DNA of 64,000 nucleotides from assembly GCF_001467695.1 (NCBI RefSeq), contig NZ_LNYE01000020.1, forward strand, positions 336,681-400,680, read 5' to 3'. Position numbers and translations under genes: made by a program. The stretch's first letter is position 1. Each line of letters begins with the position of its first letter. This DNA is from Legionella gratiana. GTDB lineage: Bacteria > Pseudomonadota > Gammaproteobacteria > Legionellales > Legionellaceae. Positions 48,199-58,566 of the stretch are shown here, piece by piece. The notes below the pieces were generated by a model that was given only the letters and a program-made list of their open reading frames with translations, had not been told where the DNA came from and made no database searches.

Positions 48199-49809
48199 AT
48201 GGTTTATTCAAAGCAAAATAGCGCATTTAAAAGTGACAAAAACCAGTTTTTTCTACAACTTCCTAAAAAAGATATGGTTATAAGTAGTGCTATTGAGAAG
48301 GTAGAAACCCGAGCGAACCATATTGGTTATACATTTCTGTTACAAAACCAAAAGGCGCTTGAAGATGAATTTGTACATACTTTTGCCGTATTGCAAAAAC
48401 AAAAAGATAACAATAATGAAGCTTTTTGGTTGTACTGTTATTATTGCGCCACCTTATTGGAAAATTTTTATAAAGCCTATTCACAACAAAGTAAAGAGGA
48501 AGAATACAAAAATTTAAGGCAAAAAATTAAGAATCGTTTATTAAAAGTTAAAGAGGATGCGGTAGCAGAAGAAGTTTTTATCGAATCACTCAAAAACAGT
48601 TATATCAGTGGTTTTCGTAATTTAATGTCTTCACCTTTTCATATATCGCGAATTCGTGATTATGTGGCTTATTCTAATTTATGTCGTGTGTACTGGGTTT
48701 TTTGCAGGTTGACCATGACAACAGGTCTTGCGTTGGCAAAGGATCTGCAAATTATTGACAAATTGGATGCAATTTTGGGAACGCATACAGATGTCGATAA
48801 AATAATTTCAGTTATTCAAGCACCAAATGGCATACTTAATTACTTTAGTGTAGGCTTTTTCCTCATGCGTTTTATGATTGACGCTGGCCTATTGATAAGA
48901 CATACTTTTTTTCCTACCGAACAAGAAAAAAAAGATAAAACGACCGCTCTCGAGCGTTTTAAATATGAGCTCTATAAACGGCATTGCAATTTTGCAAATG
49001 ACTTAGTATGGGCAACTGTTAATTTCTTAACTAATTTTAATCATATTACTCACATTCCAGGTCCTATTGCAGGAGCAATTACTGCTGTCTTTTTAGGATT
49101 TGATGTGTGTATGACTTTGTATAAATGTCAATTAGCAAAACAAGAATACCTAATTAAGAAAGCGCAATACGAGCAAGAAATCGAAAAGTACAGTAAGCAA
49201 TTAAAGAAATTAACCGATATCAATGAAGTAAAAAATGCAGCAGCACATATAGCTATGCTACAGGCTCAGCTTAAAGAGTTGGAAATTGGTTGGCGAACCA
49301 AACAAGGAACTTTTTATTTTGTTGCTTCAGCAGCAGCTTTATTGATGCTTGGATTTACCGCTGCGTTGTTATTTACTCCTCCTGGTATCATTGTTGCGAG
49401 CTTTTTTGTGTGTACGCTTGCTACAGCAATGTATCTTTCAGCAGGCGCCTATTCAACATTTCAAGAAAAAAGCTTGCGTTTAGAGCAAGCACAGCTTTCA
49501 GGGAACGATCTTGATATGGCTCTTAAAGAGTACCAAGCGGCACGTAATGATTTTATCTTTACCATGGTGAAAAACACAGTGATGCCTGCTCTTTTGATCA
49601 CTACTTTTGCTATCTGTTGGCCTGCTGCAATAGTATTAACAGCGATGTATGTAGGCTATGAAATTTATCATGCTTATGATCAACATAAGAGTAAAAAGGA
49701 AGCTGCGCAGTTGGCTTTGGCTGCTCCTTTTGAAAAGAAAACATCGCAGATCCCTTTAACTACTCTTTCTGAAGATAAAGAATCTGATGTCAGTTATTGC
49801 TATTCTTAG
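48199..49809 (+). CDS. Multi-spanning membrane/coiled-coil protein, 536 aa, putative effector
   Basis: Not recognised by family. Hydrophobic stretches lie at about 220-240, 275-300, 375-395, 398-425 and 465-495. A coiled coil lies between them (LAKQEYLIKKAQYEQEIEKY, about 320-360). The C-terminus is a cytosolic acidic tail, LSEDKESDVSYCYS. Hairpin-like paired spans flanking coiled coils are common in Legionella effectors that insert into vacuole membranes. The start ATG has GAGG six bases upstream; an ATG 15 codons earlier lacks one. Confidence 0.75.
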   Translation: MVYSKQNSAFKSDKNQFFLQLPKKDMVISSAIEKVETRANHIGYTFLLQNQKALEDEFVHTFAVLQKQKDNNNEAFWLYCYYCATLLENFYKAYSQQSKEEEYKNLRQKIKNRLLKVKEDAVAEEVFIESLKNSYISGFRNLMSSPFHISRIRDYVAYSNLCRVYWVFCRLTMTTGLALAKDLQIIDKLDAILGTHTDVDKIISVIQAPNGILNYFSVGFFLMRFMIDAGLLIRHTFFPTEQEKKDKTTALERFKYELYKRHCNFANDLVWATVNFLTNFNHITHIPGPIAGAITAVFLGFDVCMTLYKCQLAKQEYLIKKAQYEQEIEKYSKQLKKLTDINEVKNAAAHIAMLQAQLKELEIGWRTKQGTFYFVASAAALLMLGFTAALLFTPPGIIVASFFVCTLATAMYLSAGAYSTFQEKSLRLEQAQLSGNDLDMALKEYQAARNDFIFTMVKNTVMPALLITTFAICWPAAIVLTAMYVGYEIYHAYDQHKSKKEAAQLALAAPFEKKTSQIPLTTLSEDKESDVSYCYS

Positions 49810-49888
49810 GACAATTTACCCAACATCTTTGAGTAAGAACAGAACACTATAAATTATCTTATGCATCCTTTTGGGATGTATAAGATAA

Positions 49889-50740
49889 TTATTTGTTTTT
49901 TAATATTAATGCTTTTTCATATAATTCATTTTTACTGGCATTACTAAGCTTACATGCAATAGCAACGGCTTGTTTTAATGGGAGTTCATCTAATAAGACC
50001 TTGAGTAATTTCTCATGAGCATTATGTTCTGGAAGCGCGGGACGGGGCGGAATAATCAAAACAAATTCCCCTTTTGTATGAGCAGGTTCAGCTAATAGCC
50101 AGCTTTTTACTTTAATTAAAGTGCCAATAAGAAAACGCTCGAATGTTTTGGTCAACTCCTTTGCTAACACAATGTCGCATTCTTCACCGTAAATTTCAGC
50201 TATATCATTGAGACAATCAACAATGCGATGCGTTGATTCGTAAAAGATTAACGTATGAGGTTCAGTACGCAAAGACTCAAGTTTTACTTTTCTTGCTTGT
50301 TGTTTTGCAGGTAGAAAACCTAAAAAGAGAAATGAATCGCAAGGAACTCCAGCGGCACAAAGTGCTGTAATTAAAGCACAAGCACCAGGAATAGGAGTAA
50401 CAGGAATACAATTTTGGTGTGCTAGTTTTACTAATAAAAAGCCAGGATCACTAATTAATGGGGTACCTGCATCACTGATTAAGGCTACGGATTTTCCTCC
50501 TAAAATTTGTTCAATTAAATCCATACTTTTATTGTTTTCGTTATGTGCATGCAAAGATTCAAGATGATTTTTTATTCCTAATGAGTTTAATAATTGTGCT
50601 GAATGACGTGTATCTTCAGCTAAAATAAAATCAACGGACTTCAGTATTTCTAATGCTCTAAGCGTAATATCCTCACGGTTTCCTATTGGAGTTGCAACAA
50701 TATAGAGAGTTCCTATGCCTGTTGCTAGTGAGTTAGTCAT
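49889..50740 (-). CDS. rsmI: 16S rRNA (cytidine1402-2'-O)-methyltransferase
   Basis: A 283-residue tetrapyrrole-methylase-fold enzyme. Features are GTLYIVATPIGNREDITLRA, AEDTRHS, the SAM-binding ALISDAGTPLISDPG and LIFYESTHRI. It is divergent from lpoA, the standard arrangement. AGAGGA precedes the ATG. Confidence 0.97.
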   Translation of the reverse strand: MTNSLATGIGTLYIVATPIGNREDITLRALEILKSVDFILAEDTRHSAQLLNSLGIKNHLESLHAHNENNKSMDLIEQILGGKSVALISDAGTPLISDPGFLLVKLAHQNCIPVTPIPGACALITALCAAGVPCDSFLFLGFLPAKQQARKVKLESLRTEPHTLIFYESTHRIVDCLNDIAEIYGEECDIVLAKELTKTFERFLIGTLIKVKSWLLAEPAHTKGEFVLIIPPRPALPEHNAHEKLLKVLLDELPLKQAVAIACKLSNASKNELYEKALILKNK

Positions 50741-50770
50741 GGTTTATCCTCTTGCGTTATTGCTTACTCA

Positions 50771-52618
50771 ATGTCATTAAACATGTTAATAAAATCAATA
50801 AAAATGCGGGCATTTTTTTTACTGATATCAACGTCCTTCCTTTGTCAGTGCACTACAGCAGTTACTCCTCCTGAAATGACACCACCTATATCAGTGCCTG
50901 CACCCAAAGTAGAAAAGAAAAAATTAGTAAGCCCATATTCCAAATCTACTTCAAGTTACCTTGCTCAAGCCAAAACTCAAGAGGGGGTTGAAAAGCAACA
51001 ATCGCTACTTAAAGCTGCAGGCCATTTGATTTCAGAAGGCAAGTGGCGGCAAGGTTCTGCTATTTTAACACAGACTTCTGATTTAACACCGGTACTTGAG
51101 GATGAAAAAAATCTTTTATTAGCACAAATAGATTTGATTCGTGAACAGCCACAAACAGCGTTAAGTAAATTAGCTAAAATTACCGAGCAAGACAAGTTAT
51201 CTCTTTATCAACAGATCCAATATCATGAGTTTCTAGCAAAAGCTTATGGTGCAACGGGTAGATCTTTAGAATCAGTAAAAGAACGCATAAAACTTGAATC
51301 TTTAATCACGGATGATGAAAGCCAAACCAATAACCGTCGTGCGCTTTGGTTGATGCTTATGCGAATCCCTCAGCCTGAGTTAACTGCTTTAGCTGCGGAG
51401 TTGCCCGAACAATCTGTGTTACAAGGATGGATTCAGTTAGCTTTGGTGTCACACAAATATCGTGATCATTCAAAGTCGTTACTCGCATCTTTAGATCAAT
51501 GGCAATCTCAGTTCAGTAATCACCCCGCAAATCATATTCTACCTGATCCGTTGGATTCGATTGCCAACAAAATACATGACCAACCCAAACAAGTAGCTCT
51601 TTTGTTACCTCTAAGTGGTGCATTACAAGGACCAGGAACTGCTGTACGTGATGGATTTATGGCTGCATATAAAACCAATCAACAGGACACTACAATGAAT
51701 ATAAAAACGTACGATACTAATAACGGTGATGCGACGGTATTGTACCAAAAAGCAATAGAAGATGGTGCAGATTACATTGTAGGTCCTTTAACAAAATCAC
51801 AAGCAGCTGCAGTTGCAGCATTATCCCATCCTGTTCCTACTTTGCTACTGAATGATTCGGATACTCCTATTCAAGAAAACTCTTATTCATTTGGCCTCTC
51901 ACCAGTCAATGAAGCAGTTCAAGTAGCAATAAAAGCAAAAAATAAAGGATACAGTCGCGCCTTAATTATTGCGCCTGAAAATGCTTGGGGTACTGAGATC
52001 AGGAAATCATTTAATCAACAATGGCAAAAAGATGGAGGACATGTTGTTGATACGTTTTTATATGGTACTAATGATGATTTAAATAAGAAAATGAAAGATT
52101 TTTTACAAATCAGCAATAGCCAAAAACGCGAAAGCAAAATAAAAGAATTGTTAGGTCAAAAAATTCAGCCGATGACTAGTCGAAGACAGGATTTCGATAT
52201 GATTTTTTTATTGGCCTATCCATCCAAAGCACGACAAATTATGCCTTTGTTGCATTATTATTATGCTGGAGATGTCCCCGTCTATGCTACCGCGAGTGTT
52301 TATGGAGGTAGTGCCAATCCATTGAAGGATAAAGATCTTGATGGAGTCATTTTTTGTGATATTCCTTGGGTGTTTGCACATCAAGCGGGTACACGAAATT
52401 GGCCAGAACAATTTAATAGCTATAATCGATTGTATGCTTTGGGAGTAGATAGTTACACTTTGGCAACGCAACTCAATCAGCTGATGCTATTTCCAGCAGA
52501 TGAAGCACGCATTGGAGAAGGTATTTTATACCTCAAGCCATCACAACAAGTAGCACGTGTATTAGAATGGGGACAATTTAGAAATGGTCTTGTACGTTCT
52601 TTAGGTGAGACAGTGTAA
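50771..52618 (+). CDS. lpoA: Penicillin-binding protein activator LpoA
   Basis: A 615-residue outer-membrane lipoprotein that activates PBP1a from outside the sacculus. The lipoprotein signal ends at the Cys in FLCQCTT. A TPR-like helical N-terminal domain (60-260) is followed by a periplasmic-binding-fold domain starting QVALLLPLSGALQGPG and continuing to the C-terminus. Three possible ATG starts (50771, 50783, 50804) all leave a usable signal and none has a clear ribosome binding site. Confidence 0.93.
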   Translation: MSLNMLIKSIKMRAFFLLISTSFLCQCTTAVTPPEMTPPISVPAPKVEKKKLVSPYSKSTSSYLAQAKTQEGVEKQQSLLKAAGHLISEGKWRQGSAILTQTSDLTPVLEDEKNLLLAQIDLIREQPQTALSKLAKITEQDKLSLYQQIQYHEFLAKAYGATGRSLESVKERIKLESLITDDESQTNNRRALWLMLMRIPQPELTALAAELPEQSVLQGWIQLALVSHKYRDHSKSLLASLDQWQSQFSNHPANHILPDPLDSIANKIHDQPKQVALLLPLSGALQGPGTAVRDGFMAAYKTNQQDTTMNIKTYDTNNGDATVLYQKAIEDGADYIVGPLTKSQAAAVAALSHPVPTLLLNDSDTPIQENSYSFGLSPVNEAVQVAIKAKNKGYSRALIIAPENAWGTEIRKSFNQQWQKDGGHVVDTFLYGTNDDLNKKMKDFLQISNSQKRESKIKELLGQKIQPMTSRRQDFDMIFLLAYPSKARQIMPLLHYYYAGDVPVYATASVYGGSANPLKDKDLDGVIFCDIPWVFAHQAGTRNWPEQFNSYNRLYALGVDSYTLATQLNQLMLFPADEARIGEGILYLKPSQQVARVLEWGQFRNGLVRSLGETV

Positions 52619-52621
52619 TTG

Positions 52622-52978
52622 ATGACTCAAGAGAAAGGGCGTGTGGCTGAAGAAAAAGCTTTGGCTTACTTAACAAAACAACGCCTTAAACTGGTAATGA
52701 AAAATTATCATTGTCGTTTTGGCGAAATTGATTTAATTATGAACGACAGTAATTATCTGGTTTTTATAGAAGTTCGTTCACGAGCTTCAAATCAGTTTGG
52801 TGGGGGTATTTCAAGTGTTACTTATACGAAAAGGCAAAAAATACTAAAAACCGCTGGTTGTTTTCTGCTTGAACATCAAAAGTACAATCAATTTGCTCTT
52901 CGTTTTGATGTTGTCAGTATTGATGGAAAATCAGCATCCATCAGCTGGATAAAAGATGCTTTTGGGACAGATTATTGA
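52622..52978 (+). CDS. yraN: UPF0102 protein YraN
   Basis: A 118-residue endonuclease-fold protein. The PD-(D/E)XK-like motifs are visible in FGEIDLIMNDSNYLVFIEVR. It starts four bases after the lpoA stop. Conserved in this operon; cellular role uncertain. Confidence 0.94.
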   Translation: MTQEKGRVAEEKALAYLTKQRLKLVMKNYHCRFGEIDLIMNDSNYLVFIEVRSRASNQFGGGISSVTYTKRQKILKTAGCFLLEHQKYNQFALRFDVVSIDGKSASISWIKDAFGTDY

Positions 52979-53014
52979 TTTAACATTAGTTTACTGAGAT
53001 AGAGGTTTAATATT

Positions 53015-53614
53015 ATGGTACAAATGGAAGAACGAGTGAGGCATTTATTTGGTGTAAATATTGAAACCAAAATTGCTCTTGCCGATGCTTTATCCGATTC
53101 AATTGCCAGAGCAGGACAACGTTTAGTAAATTGTTTGCTGACTGATGGAAAGATATTACTTTGTGGTAATGGTGGTTCAAGCGCTAATTGCATGCATTTT
53201 GCAAGTGCCATGCTTAATCATTTTGAAGTAGAAAGACCATCACTTCCGGTAATTAATTTAAGTACGGATGCAACCACTTTAAGTTCTTCAGCCAATGACA
53301 ACCATTACAGTCAGTTTTTTGCCCGGCAAATACAGGCTTTAGGCCAAGAAAACGACGTATTGCTTTTATTAACTACCTCAGGGAACTCGGATAGCATGTT
53401 ACATGCACTCCATGCAGCAAATGAACGAGGCATGGATGCGATTGCTTTAAGCGGTCGTGATGGAGGGGTTCTTGCTAATCATTTAGGACCTGAGGATATT
53501 GAGTTACGTGTCGCCTCCGATAATTCTGCTCGAATTAGGGAAATGCATTTGTTCATCTTACATTGCTTTTGTGATTTAATTGACCAATCGTTATTTGGCC
53601 AACTTTTGGGGTAA
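53015..53614 (+). CDS. diaA: DnaA initiator-associating protein DiaA (SIS domain)
   Basis: A 199-residue SIS-fold protein. The phosphosugar-isomerase-like features are LCGNGGSSANCMHFA and LTTSGNSDS. The context lpoA-yraN-diaA-dolP matches E. coli and supports DiaA over the related GmhA. In E. coli DiaA tetramers bind DnaA and stimulate ordered initiation at oriC. Confidence 0.92.
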   Translation: MVQMEERVRHLFGVNIETKIALADALSDSIARAGQRLVNCLLTDGKILLCGNGGSSANCMHFASAMLNHFEVERPSLPVINLSTDATTLSSSANDNHYSQFFARQIQALGQENDVLLLLTTSGNSDSMLHALHAANERGMDAIALSGRDGGVLANHLGPEDIELRVASDNSARIREMHLFILHCFCDLIDQSLFGQLLG

Positions 53615-53618
53615 AAAA

Positions 53619-54191
53619 ATGCGTTTAAAGTTAAAATCAATCTTTTTTCTTTTAATAGCGTCTTTATTAACAGGGTGTGTTGCTGCTGTGGTTACAGGTG
53701 CAGGGGCGGTTGCTGGTATGGTGTATGACCGGCGTGGTGTAGTCACGATGGAAGCGGATGCACGTTTATTTCATCTCATTCATAAAGCCATAGTGACAAA
53801 TCGTCAATTTAGTGATTCGCATATTGTCGTAACGAGCTTTAATCGCGTGGTATTACTTGTAGGAGAAACTCCAACGCCTTCTTTGCGTAGTTTAGCTGAA
53901 AAAATTGCCCGGGGAACTCCAGGAGTTTATCGAGTTTATAACGAAATCTCGGTAAGCAATCCTATTCCGCTTACAGAGCGCTCTAAAGATAGTTGGATTA
54001 CCAGTCAAGTGCGTAGCAGAATGTTAACTAAAAAAGGTCTTGAGTCAGGATCAATACGTATTGTAACCGAAAATGGAGTCGTTTATCTGATGGGTATTGT
54101 TCATAATGAGCAAGCAGCTCTTGCAGTTGATGCAGCACGTCGAGTTAATGGTGTACGTAAAGTTGTTAAAACGTTTCAATACATACACTAG
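53619..54191 (+). CDS. dolP: Outer-membrane lipoprotein DolP (YraP) with two BON domains
   Basis: A 190-residue lipoprotein. The lipobox is LLTGC (Cys about residue 19). Two BON domains follow, with the phospholipid-binding pattern in each, for example VVLLVGETPTP and VVYLMGIVHN. DolP maintains outer-membrane integrity and supports BAM. The start is the ATG before RLKLKS, five bases after the diaA stop. Confidence 0.92.
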   Translation: MRLKLKSIFFLLIASLLTGCVAAVVTGAGAVAGMVYDRRGVVTMEADARLFHLIHKAIVTNRQFSDSHIVVTSFNRVVLLVGETPTPSLRSLAEKIARGTPGVYRVYNEISVSNPIPLTERSKDSWITSQVRSRMLTKKGLESGSIRIVTENGVVYLMGIVHNEQAALAVDAARRVNGVRKVVKTFQYIH

Positions 54192-54196
54192 TTAAT

Positions 54197-54781
54197 ATGT
54201 TAAAACAAGGACGTTTGATTTTATTTATAGTGGGGATTCTCTTATTGCTCTCAGGCTGCATTAGCGGTTTATGGACAGGCGCAACCTTGGTTTACGATCG
54301 GCATGATGTTTATAAAAAACTCGATGATTACAGTTTATTTTTAAAGGTAAATAACGCAATAATGGCTGATAATTTATTTAAAAATAATCAATGTGTTATC
54401 GATATAGCTGTTTTCAAAGGAGATATTTTATTGGTAGGTCATGTACCTACTCCTGAAATGAAAAAAGAACTACGTCGACGATTGGCTGCAGTAAAAGGTT
54501 ATAGACGTTTGTTCAACTATGTAGGTGTAAACTCTTTATTATCTAACTCGATGGAAGATAGTTGGATAACTACCAAAATTAGAAGTCAAATTTTTGCTGA
54601 TGGATCTATCGATCCCAATGCATTTAAAGTGGTTACTTCTGATAGAGTTGTTTATTTAATGGGAGATGTGCATGGGGATCAAGCTGTAAAAGTAATTAAT
54701 ATTTCGAGAACAACAGCAGATGTTGTTCGAGTCGTGAAATTGCTTCAATATTTTACTTATCAAAAAAATCAACTTGTTTGA
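54197..54781 (+). CDS. Second BON-domain lipoprotein, DolP paralogue
   Basis: A 194-residue lipoprotein, lipobox LLSGC. It is laid out like the preceding gene (ILLVGHVPTP, WITTKIRSQI, VVYLMGDVHG) but diverged. It is translated six bases after dolP, so it is a tandem duplicate in the same operon. Role presumably in envelope maintenance. Confidence 0.88.
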   Translation: MLKQGRLILFIVGILLLLSGCISGLWTGATLVYDRHDVYKKLDDYSLFLKVNNAIMADNLFKNNQCVIDIAVFKGDILLVGHVPTPEMKKELRRRLAAVKGYRRLFNYVGVNSLLSNSMEDSWITTKIRSQIFADGSIDPNAFKVVTSDRVVYLMGDVHGDQAVKVINISRTTADVVRVVKLLQYFTYQKNQLV

Positions 54782-54794
54782 GAATCCTAAAAAA

Positions 54795-54830
54795 CAATTG
54801 AGTTATAGAATAAACCTCAATTGCTTTTTT
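54795..54830 (+). terminator. Intrinsic terminator of the lpoA-dolP operon
   Basis: CAATTGAG pairs with CTCAATTG around a loop and is followed by CTTTTTT. Confidence 0.9.
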
Positions 54831-54841
54831 AGGGTATATCG

Positions 54842-55087
54842 TTAATGAAACTGTCCTCTATCAGGTCGTTTACGCATTTTTTTCAAATTAAATTCACGCA
54901 ACAATCCCGTAGAGCCATTGATACTTTCTAGCTCATCAAATTTACTGTTTGGATTACAAGGGTGGGTTCTACAGTGTTGTCGGTATTCGAGATGATTTTT
55001 GTTATGTTTATGGTGTAAGCCATCGCCATAACGAGTATGCATTTTTTGTTGCAGATTAGCTGCTGTATGTTGGATCTTATCAGGCAT
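54842..55087 (-). CDS. Small basic hypothetical protein, 81 aa
   Basis: A His/Lys/Arg-rich protein (HTRYGDGLHHKHNKNHLEYR) with two cysteines in CRTHPC. AAGGA lies seven bases before the ATG of MPDKIQHTAANL. Function unknown. It could bind metal or nucleic acid, judging by its composition only. Confidence 0.6.
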   Translation of the reverse strand: MPDKIQHTAANLQQKMHTRYGDGLHHKHNKNHLEYRQHCRTHPCNPNSKFDELESINGSTGLLREFNLKKMRKRPDRGQFH

Positions 55088-55286
55088 GTTTTTTCCTTTT
55101 TCGAGGTTAATAAACACTACTTATTACCTGAATGGTGATAATAAGCTCCACACTTTAAGTATAGACGGTAAATTCAAATGAGGACTTTCTGGTTTACAAT
55201 TAAAGGATCATTTGTTAGTGTCTTGACTCAAAGTCGATCACTGCTCCAGCGGTGATCGAATTATCATCGTTTTAGGGAAAAAACAA

Positions 55287-55727
55287 ATGAATTACTTGCA
55301 TACCATGGTTAGAGTGTCAAACTTAGAACAATCGCTTGATTTCTATTGCAACAAATTAGGTCTTATCGAAGTAAAACGTACAGAGCATGAACAAGGTCGA
55401 TTCACACTCATCTTTCTCGCAGCACCTAATGATTTGGAGCAGGCAAAGCAGTCTAACGCTCCCATGTTAGAGCTCACTTATAACTGGGATCAGGAAATGT
55501 ATCATGAAGATCGCAATTTTGGTCATTTAGCTTATCGTGTTGATAATATTTATGAAACTTGCCAACGATTAAAAAAACTAGGTGTTATCATCAATAGACC
55601 TCCACGTGATGGTTATATGGCATTTATTCGCTCTCCAGATAATATTTCTATAGAATTACTTCAAAAAGGAGAAGCTCTTCCTGTCCAAGAGCCATGGGCA
55701 TCTGCACCAAACATTGGGCATTGGTAA
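55287..55727 (+). CDS. gloA: Lactoylglutathione lyase (glyoxalase I)
   Basis: A 146-residue VOC-fold enzyme that converts the methylglyoxal-glutathione hemithioacetal to S-lactoylglutathione. The metal ligands are His5 in YLHTMVRV, a Glu in LELTYNW, His in FGHLAY and Glu in IELLQKG. Its length matches the bacterial nickel-type GloA. Stands alone. Confidence 0.95.
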   Translation: MNYLHTMVRVSNLEQSLDFYCNKLGLIEVKRTEHEQGRFTLIFLAAPNDLEQAKQSNAPMLELTYNWDQEMYHEDRNFGHLAYRVDNIYETCQRLKKLGVIINRPPRDGYMAFIRSPDNISIELLQKGEALPVQEPWASAPNIGHW

Positions 55728-55730
55728 TAA

Positions 55731-55874
55731 TCTAGAAAAAGCAGTTGAAACCTATTATACGAGCCAGTTAGACTGATCTGTTGGATTTTTGAGAACAAAA
55801 AATTCAAAAAAATCCAGCATCTTCAACCCTTTTAACGCGCTCGTTATGAACCGAATTACTTTTTCTAGGATAAT
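55731..55874. repeat. Family B repeat, long form, upstream of the ATP synthase operon
   Basis: The left end is TCTAGAAAAAGCAGTTGAAA and the right end TTACTTTTTCTAGGATAA. The interior, GCTGGATTTTTTTGAA in reverse, shares the TTGAAGATGCTG segment with the copy at 1565-1632. Confidence 0.65.
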
Positions 55875-55948
55875 TCGCAAATAAAATAGGGCGTTGATTA
55901 TTCATCCGGGTTGCATTATAATTCGCGCGGTGAAACTTAGGTGAATAT

Positions 55949-57170
<1,222 letters not shown>

Positions 57171-57180
57171 CCGATTTTAA

Positions 57181-57483
<303 letters not shown>

Positions 57484-57496
57484 TAACACATAGTTC

Positions 57497-57513
57497 AGGG
57501 CGCAAGGCGCCCT
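57497..57513 (+). promoter_or_regulatory. Hairpin between atpE and atpF
   Basis: AGGGCGC-AAG-GCGCCCT, a perfect 7-bp GC-rich stem with a three-base loop and no T-run. It could stabilise the upstream atpE message and help produce the excess of c subunits. Confidence 0.6.
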
Positions 57514-57534
57514 AATTGTTACAGGAGATAAACG

Positions 57535-58005
57535 GTGGAAATTAACGTAACACTAATAATACAAATGCTGGTATTTGCAGCTTTTGTTTTGTTTACCATG
57601 AAATTAGTCTGGCCTCCATTGGCAAAAGCGATGGAAGAAAGGCAAGACAAAATTGCTGATGGTTTAGCATCTGCAGAGCGTGGTCGAAAAGAGCTTGAGC
57701 TAGCACAACATCGCGTTAAAGATGAATTAAAGCAAGCGAAAGTTCAATCGACTGACATCATTGAAAAAGCAAACAAACGCGCAGCTCAAATCATTGAAGA
57801 AGCAAAGGAAGCAGCGAAGCATGAAGCTCAAGTACAAATGAAGCTGGCACAAGAACAATTGATGCAACAGATAAATCATGCAAAAGACGAGCTCCGCAAG
57901 CAAGTAGCAAGCTTAGCAATAACAGGTGCTGAGAAAATTTTGATGCGTGAAATAGATGCTAAAGCAAATACCGCATTGTTAGATAACTTGATAGAAGAGA
58001 TTTGA
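57535..58005 (+). CDS. atpF: ATP synthase F0 subunit b
   Basis: A 156-residue protein with one N-terminal membrane segment (residues 5-24) and a long charged coiled coil (30-140) forming the peripheral stalk. GTG start with AGGAG upstream. Confidence 0.96.
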   Translation: MEINVTLIIQMLVFAAFVLFTMKLVWPPLAKAMEERQDKIADGLASAERGRKELELAQHRVKDELKQAKVQSTDIIEKANKRAAQIIEEAKEAAKHEAQVQMKLAQEQLMQQINHAKDELRKQVASLAITGAEKILMREIDAKANTALLDNLIEEI

Positions 58006-58006
58006 A

Positions 58007-58549
58007 ATGTCTGATAGCACCACCATAGCCAGACCCTATGCTAAGGCGATTTTCGAATATGCTTTAGGGGAAAATAAATTAGCTGAGTGGTCAGCACATT
58101 TGAGAAATCTTGTTCTAGCTGTGTTGACTCCAGAAGCGGAGAAGTTTGTAACTAATCCAGCAACAACTGTTGTACAGCATATCGAATTGTTGCAAACAGC
58201 AGTTGGTATAAAGTCAAATGAAGACAAGCCAATAAATAACATTATCGCCTTATTAGCTACAAATAAGCGATTAATGTTATTACCAGAGATTTATGCACTT
58301 TATGAAGTACATCGCGCAGAGCAAGAAAAAACTCTAGATGTGAATGTATGCAGTTATTCTGAGTTATCAAGTGCACAACAACAACGCTTAATAGAATCAT
58401 TGAGTCAACGCTTAAAGCGTAAGGTCTCGTTAAAAATCAGTATTGATCCTTCCTTGCTTGGTGGAGCAATAATTCGAGCGGGCGATTTAGTTATAGATGG
58501 TTCAGTTCGAGGCAAGCTTAATAAGCTTAGCACCGACTTAGCCGCTTAA
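58007..58549 (+). CDS. atpH: ATP synthase F1 subunit delta
   Basis: A 180-residue subunit joining the b stalk to F1. It has [13 protein letters not shown] at the N-terminus and the C-terminal [20 protein letters not shown]. It begins one base after the atpF stop. Confidence 0.96.
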   Translation: MSDSTTIARPYAKAIFEYALGENKLAEWSAHLRNLVLAVLTPEAEKFVTNPATTVVQHIELLQTAVGIKSNEDKPINNIIALLATNKRLMLLPEIYALYEVHRAEQEKTLDVNVCSYSELSSAQQQRLIESLSQRLKRKVSLKISIDPSLLGGAIIRAGDLVIDGSVRGKLNKLSTDLAA

Positions 58550-58566
58550 TTTAGAGGATAGTTTCC

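Noticed and set aside
40441..49880. Possibility that the island is a toxin-antitoxin, CRISPR or phage defence locus
   Set aside because: No CRISPR repeats, nuclease, restriction or phage structural genes are visible. The genes look like host-directed or signalling proteins.
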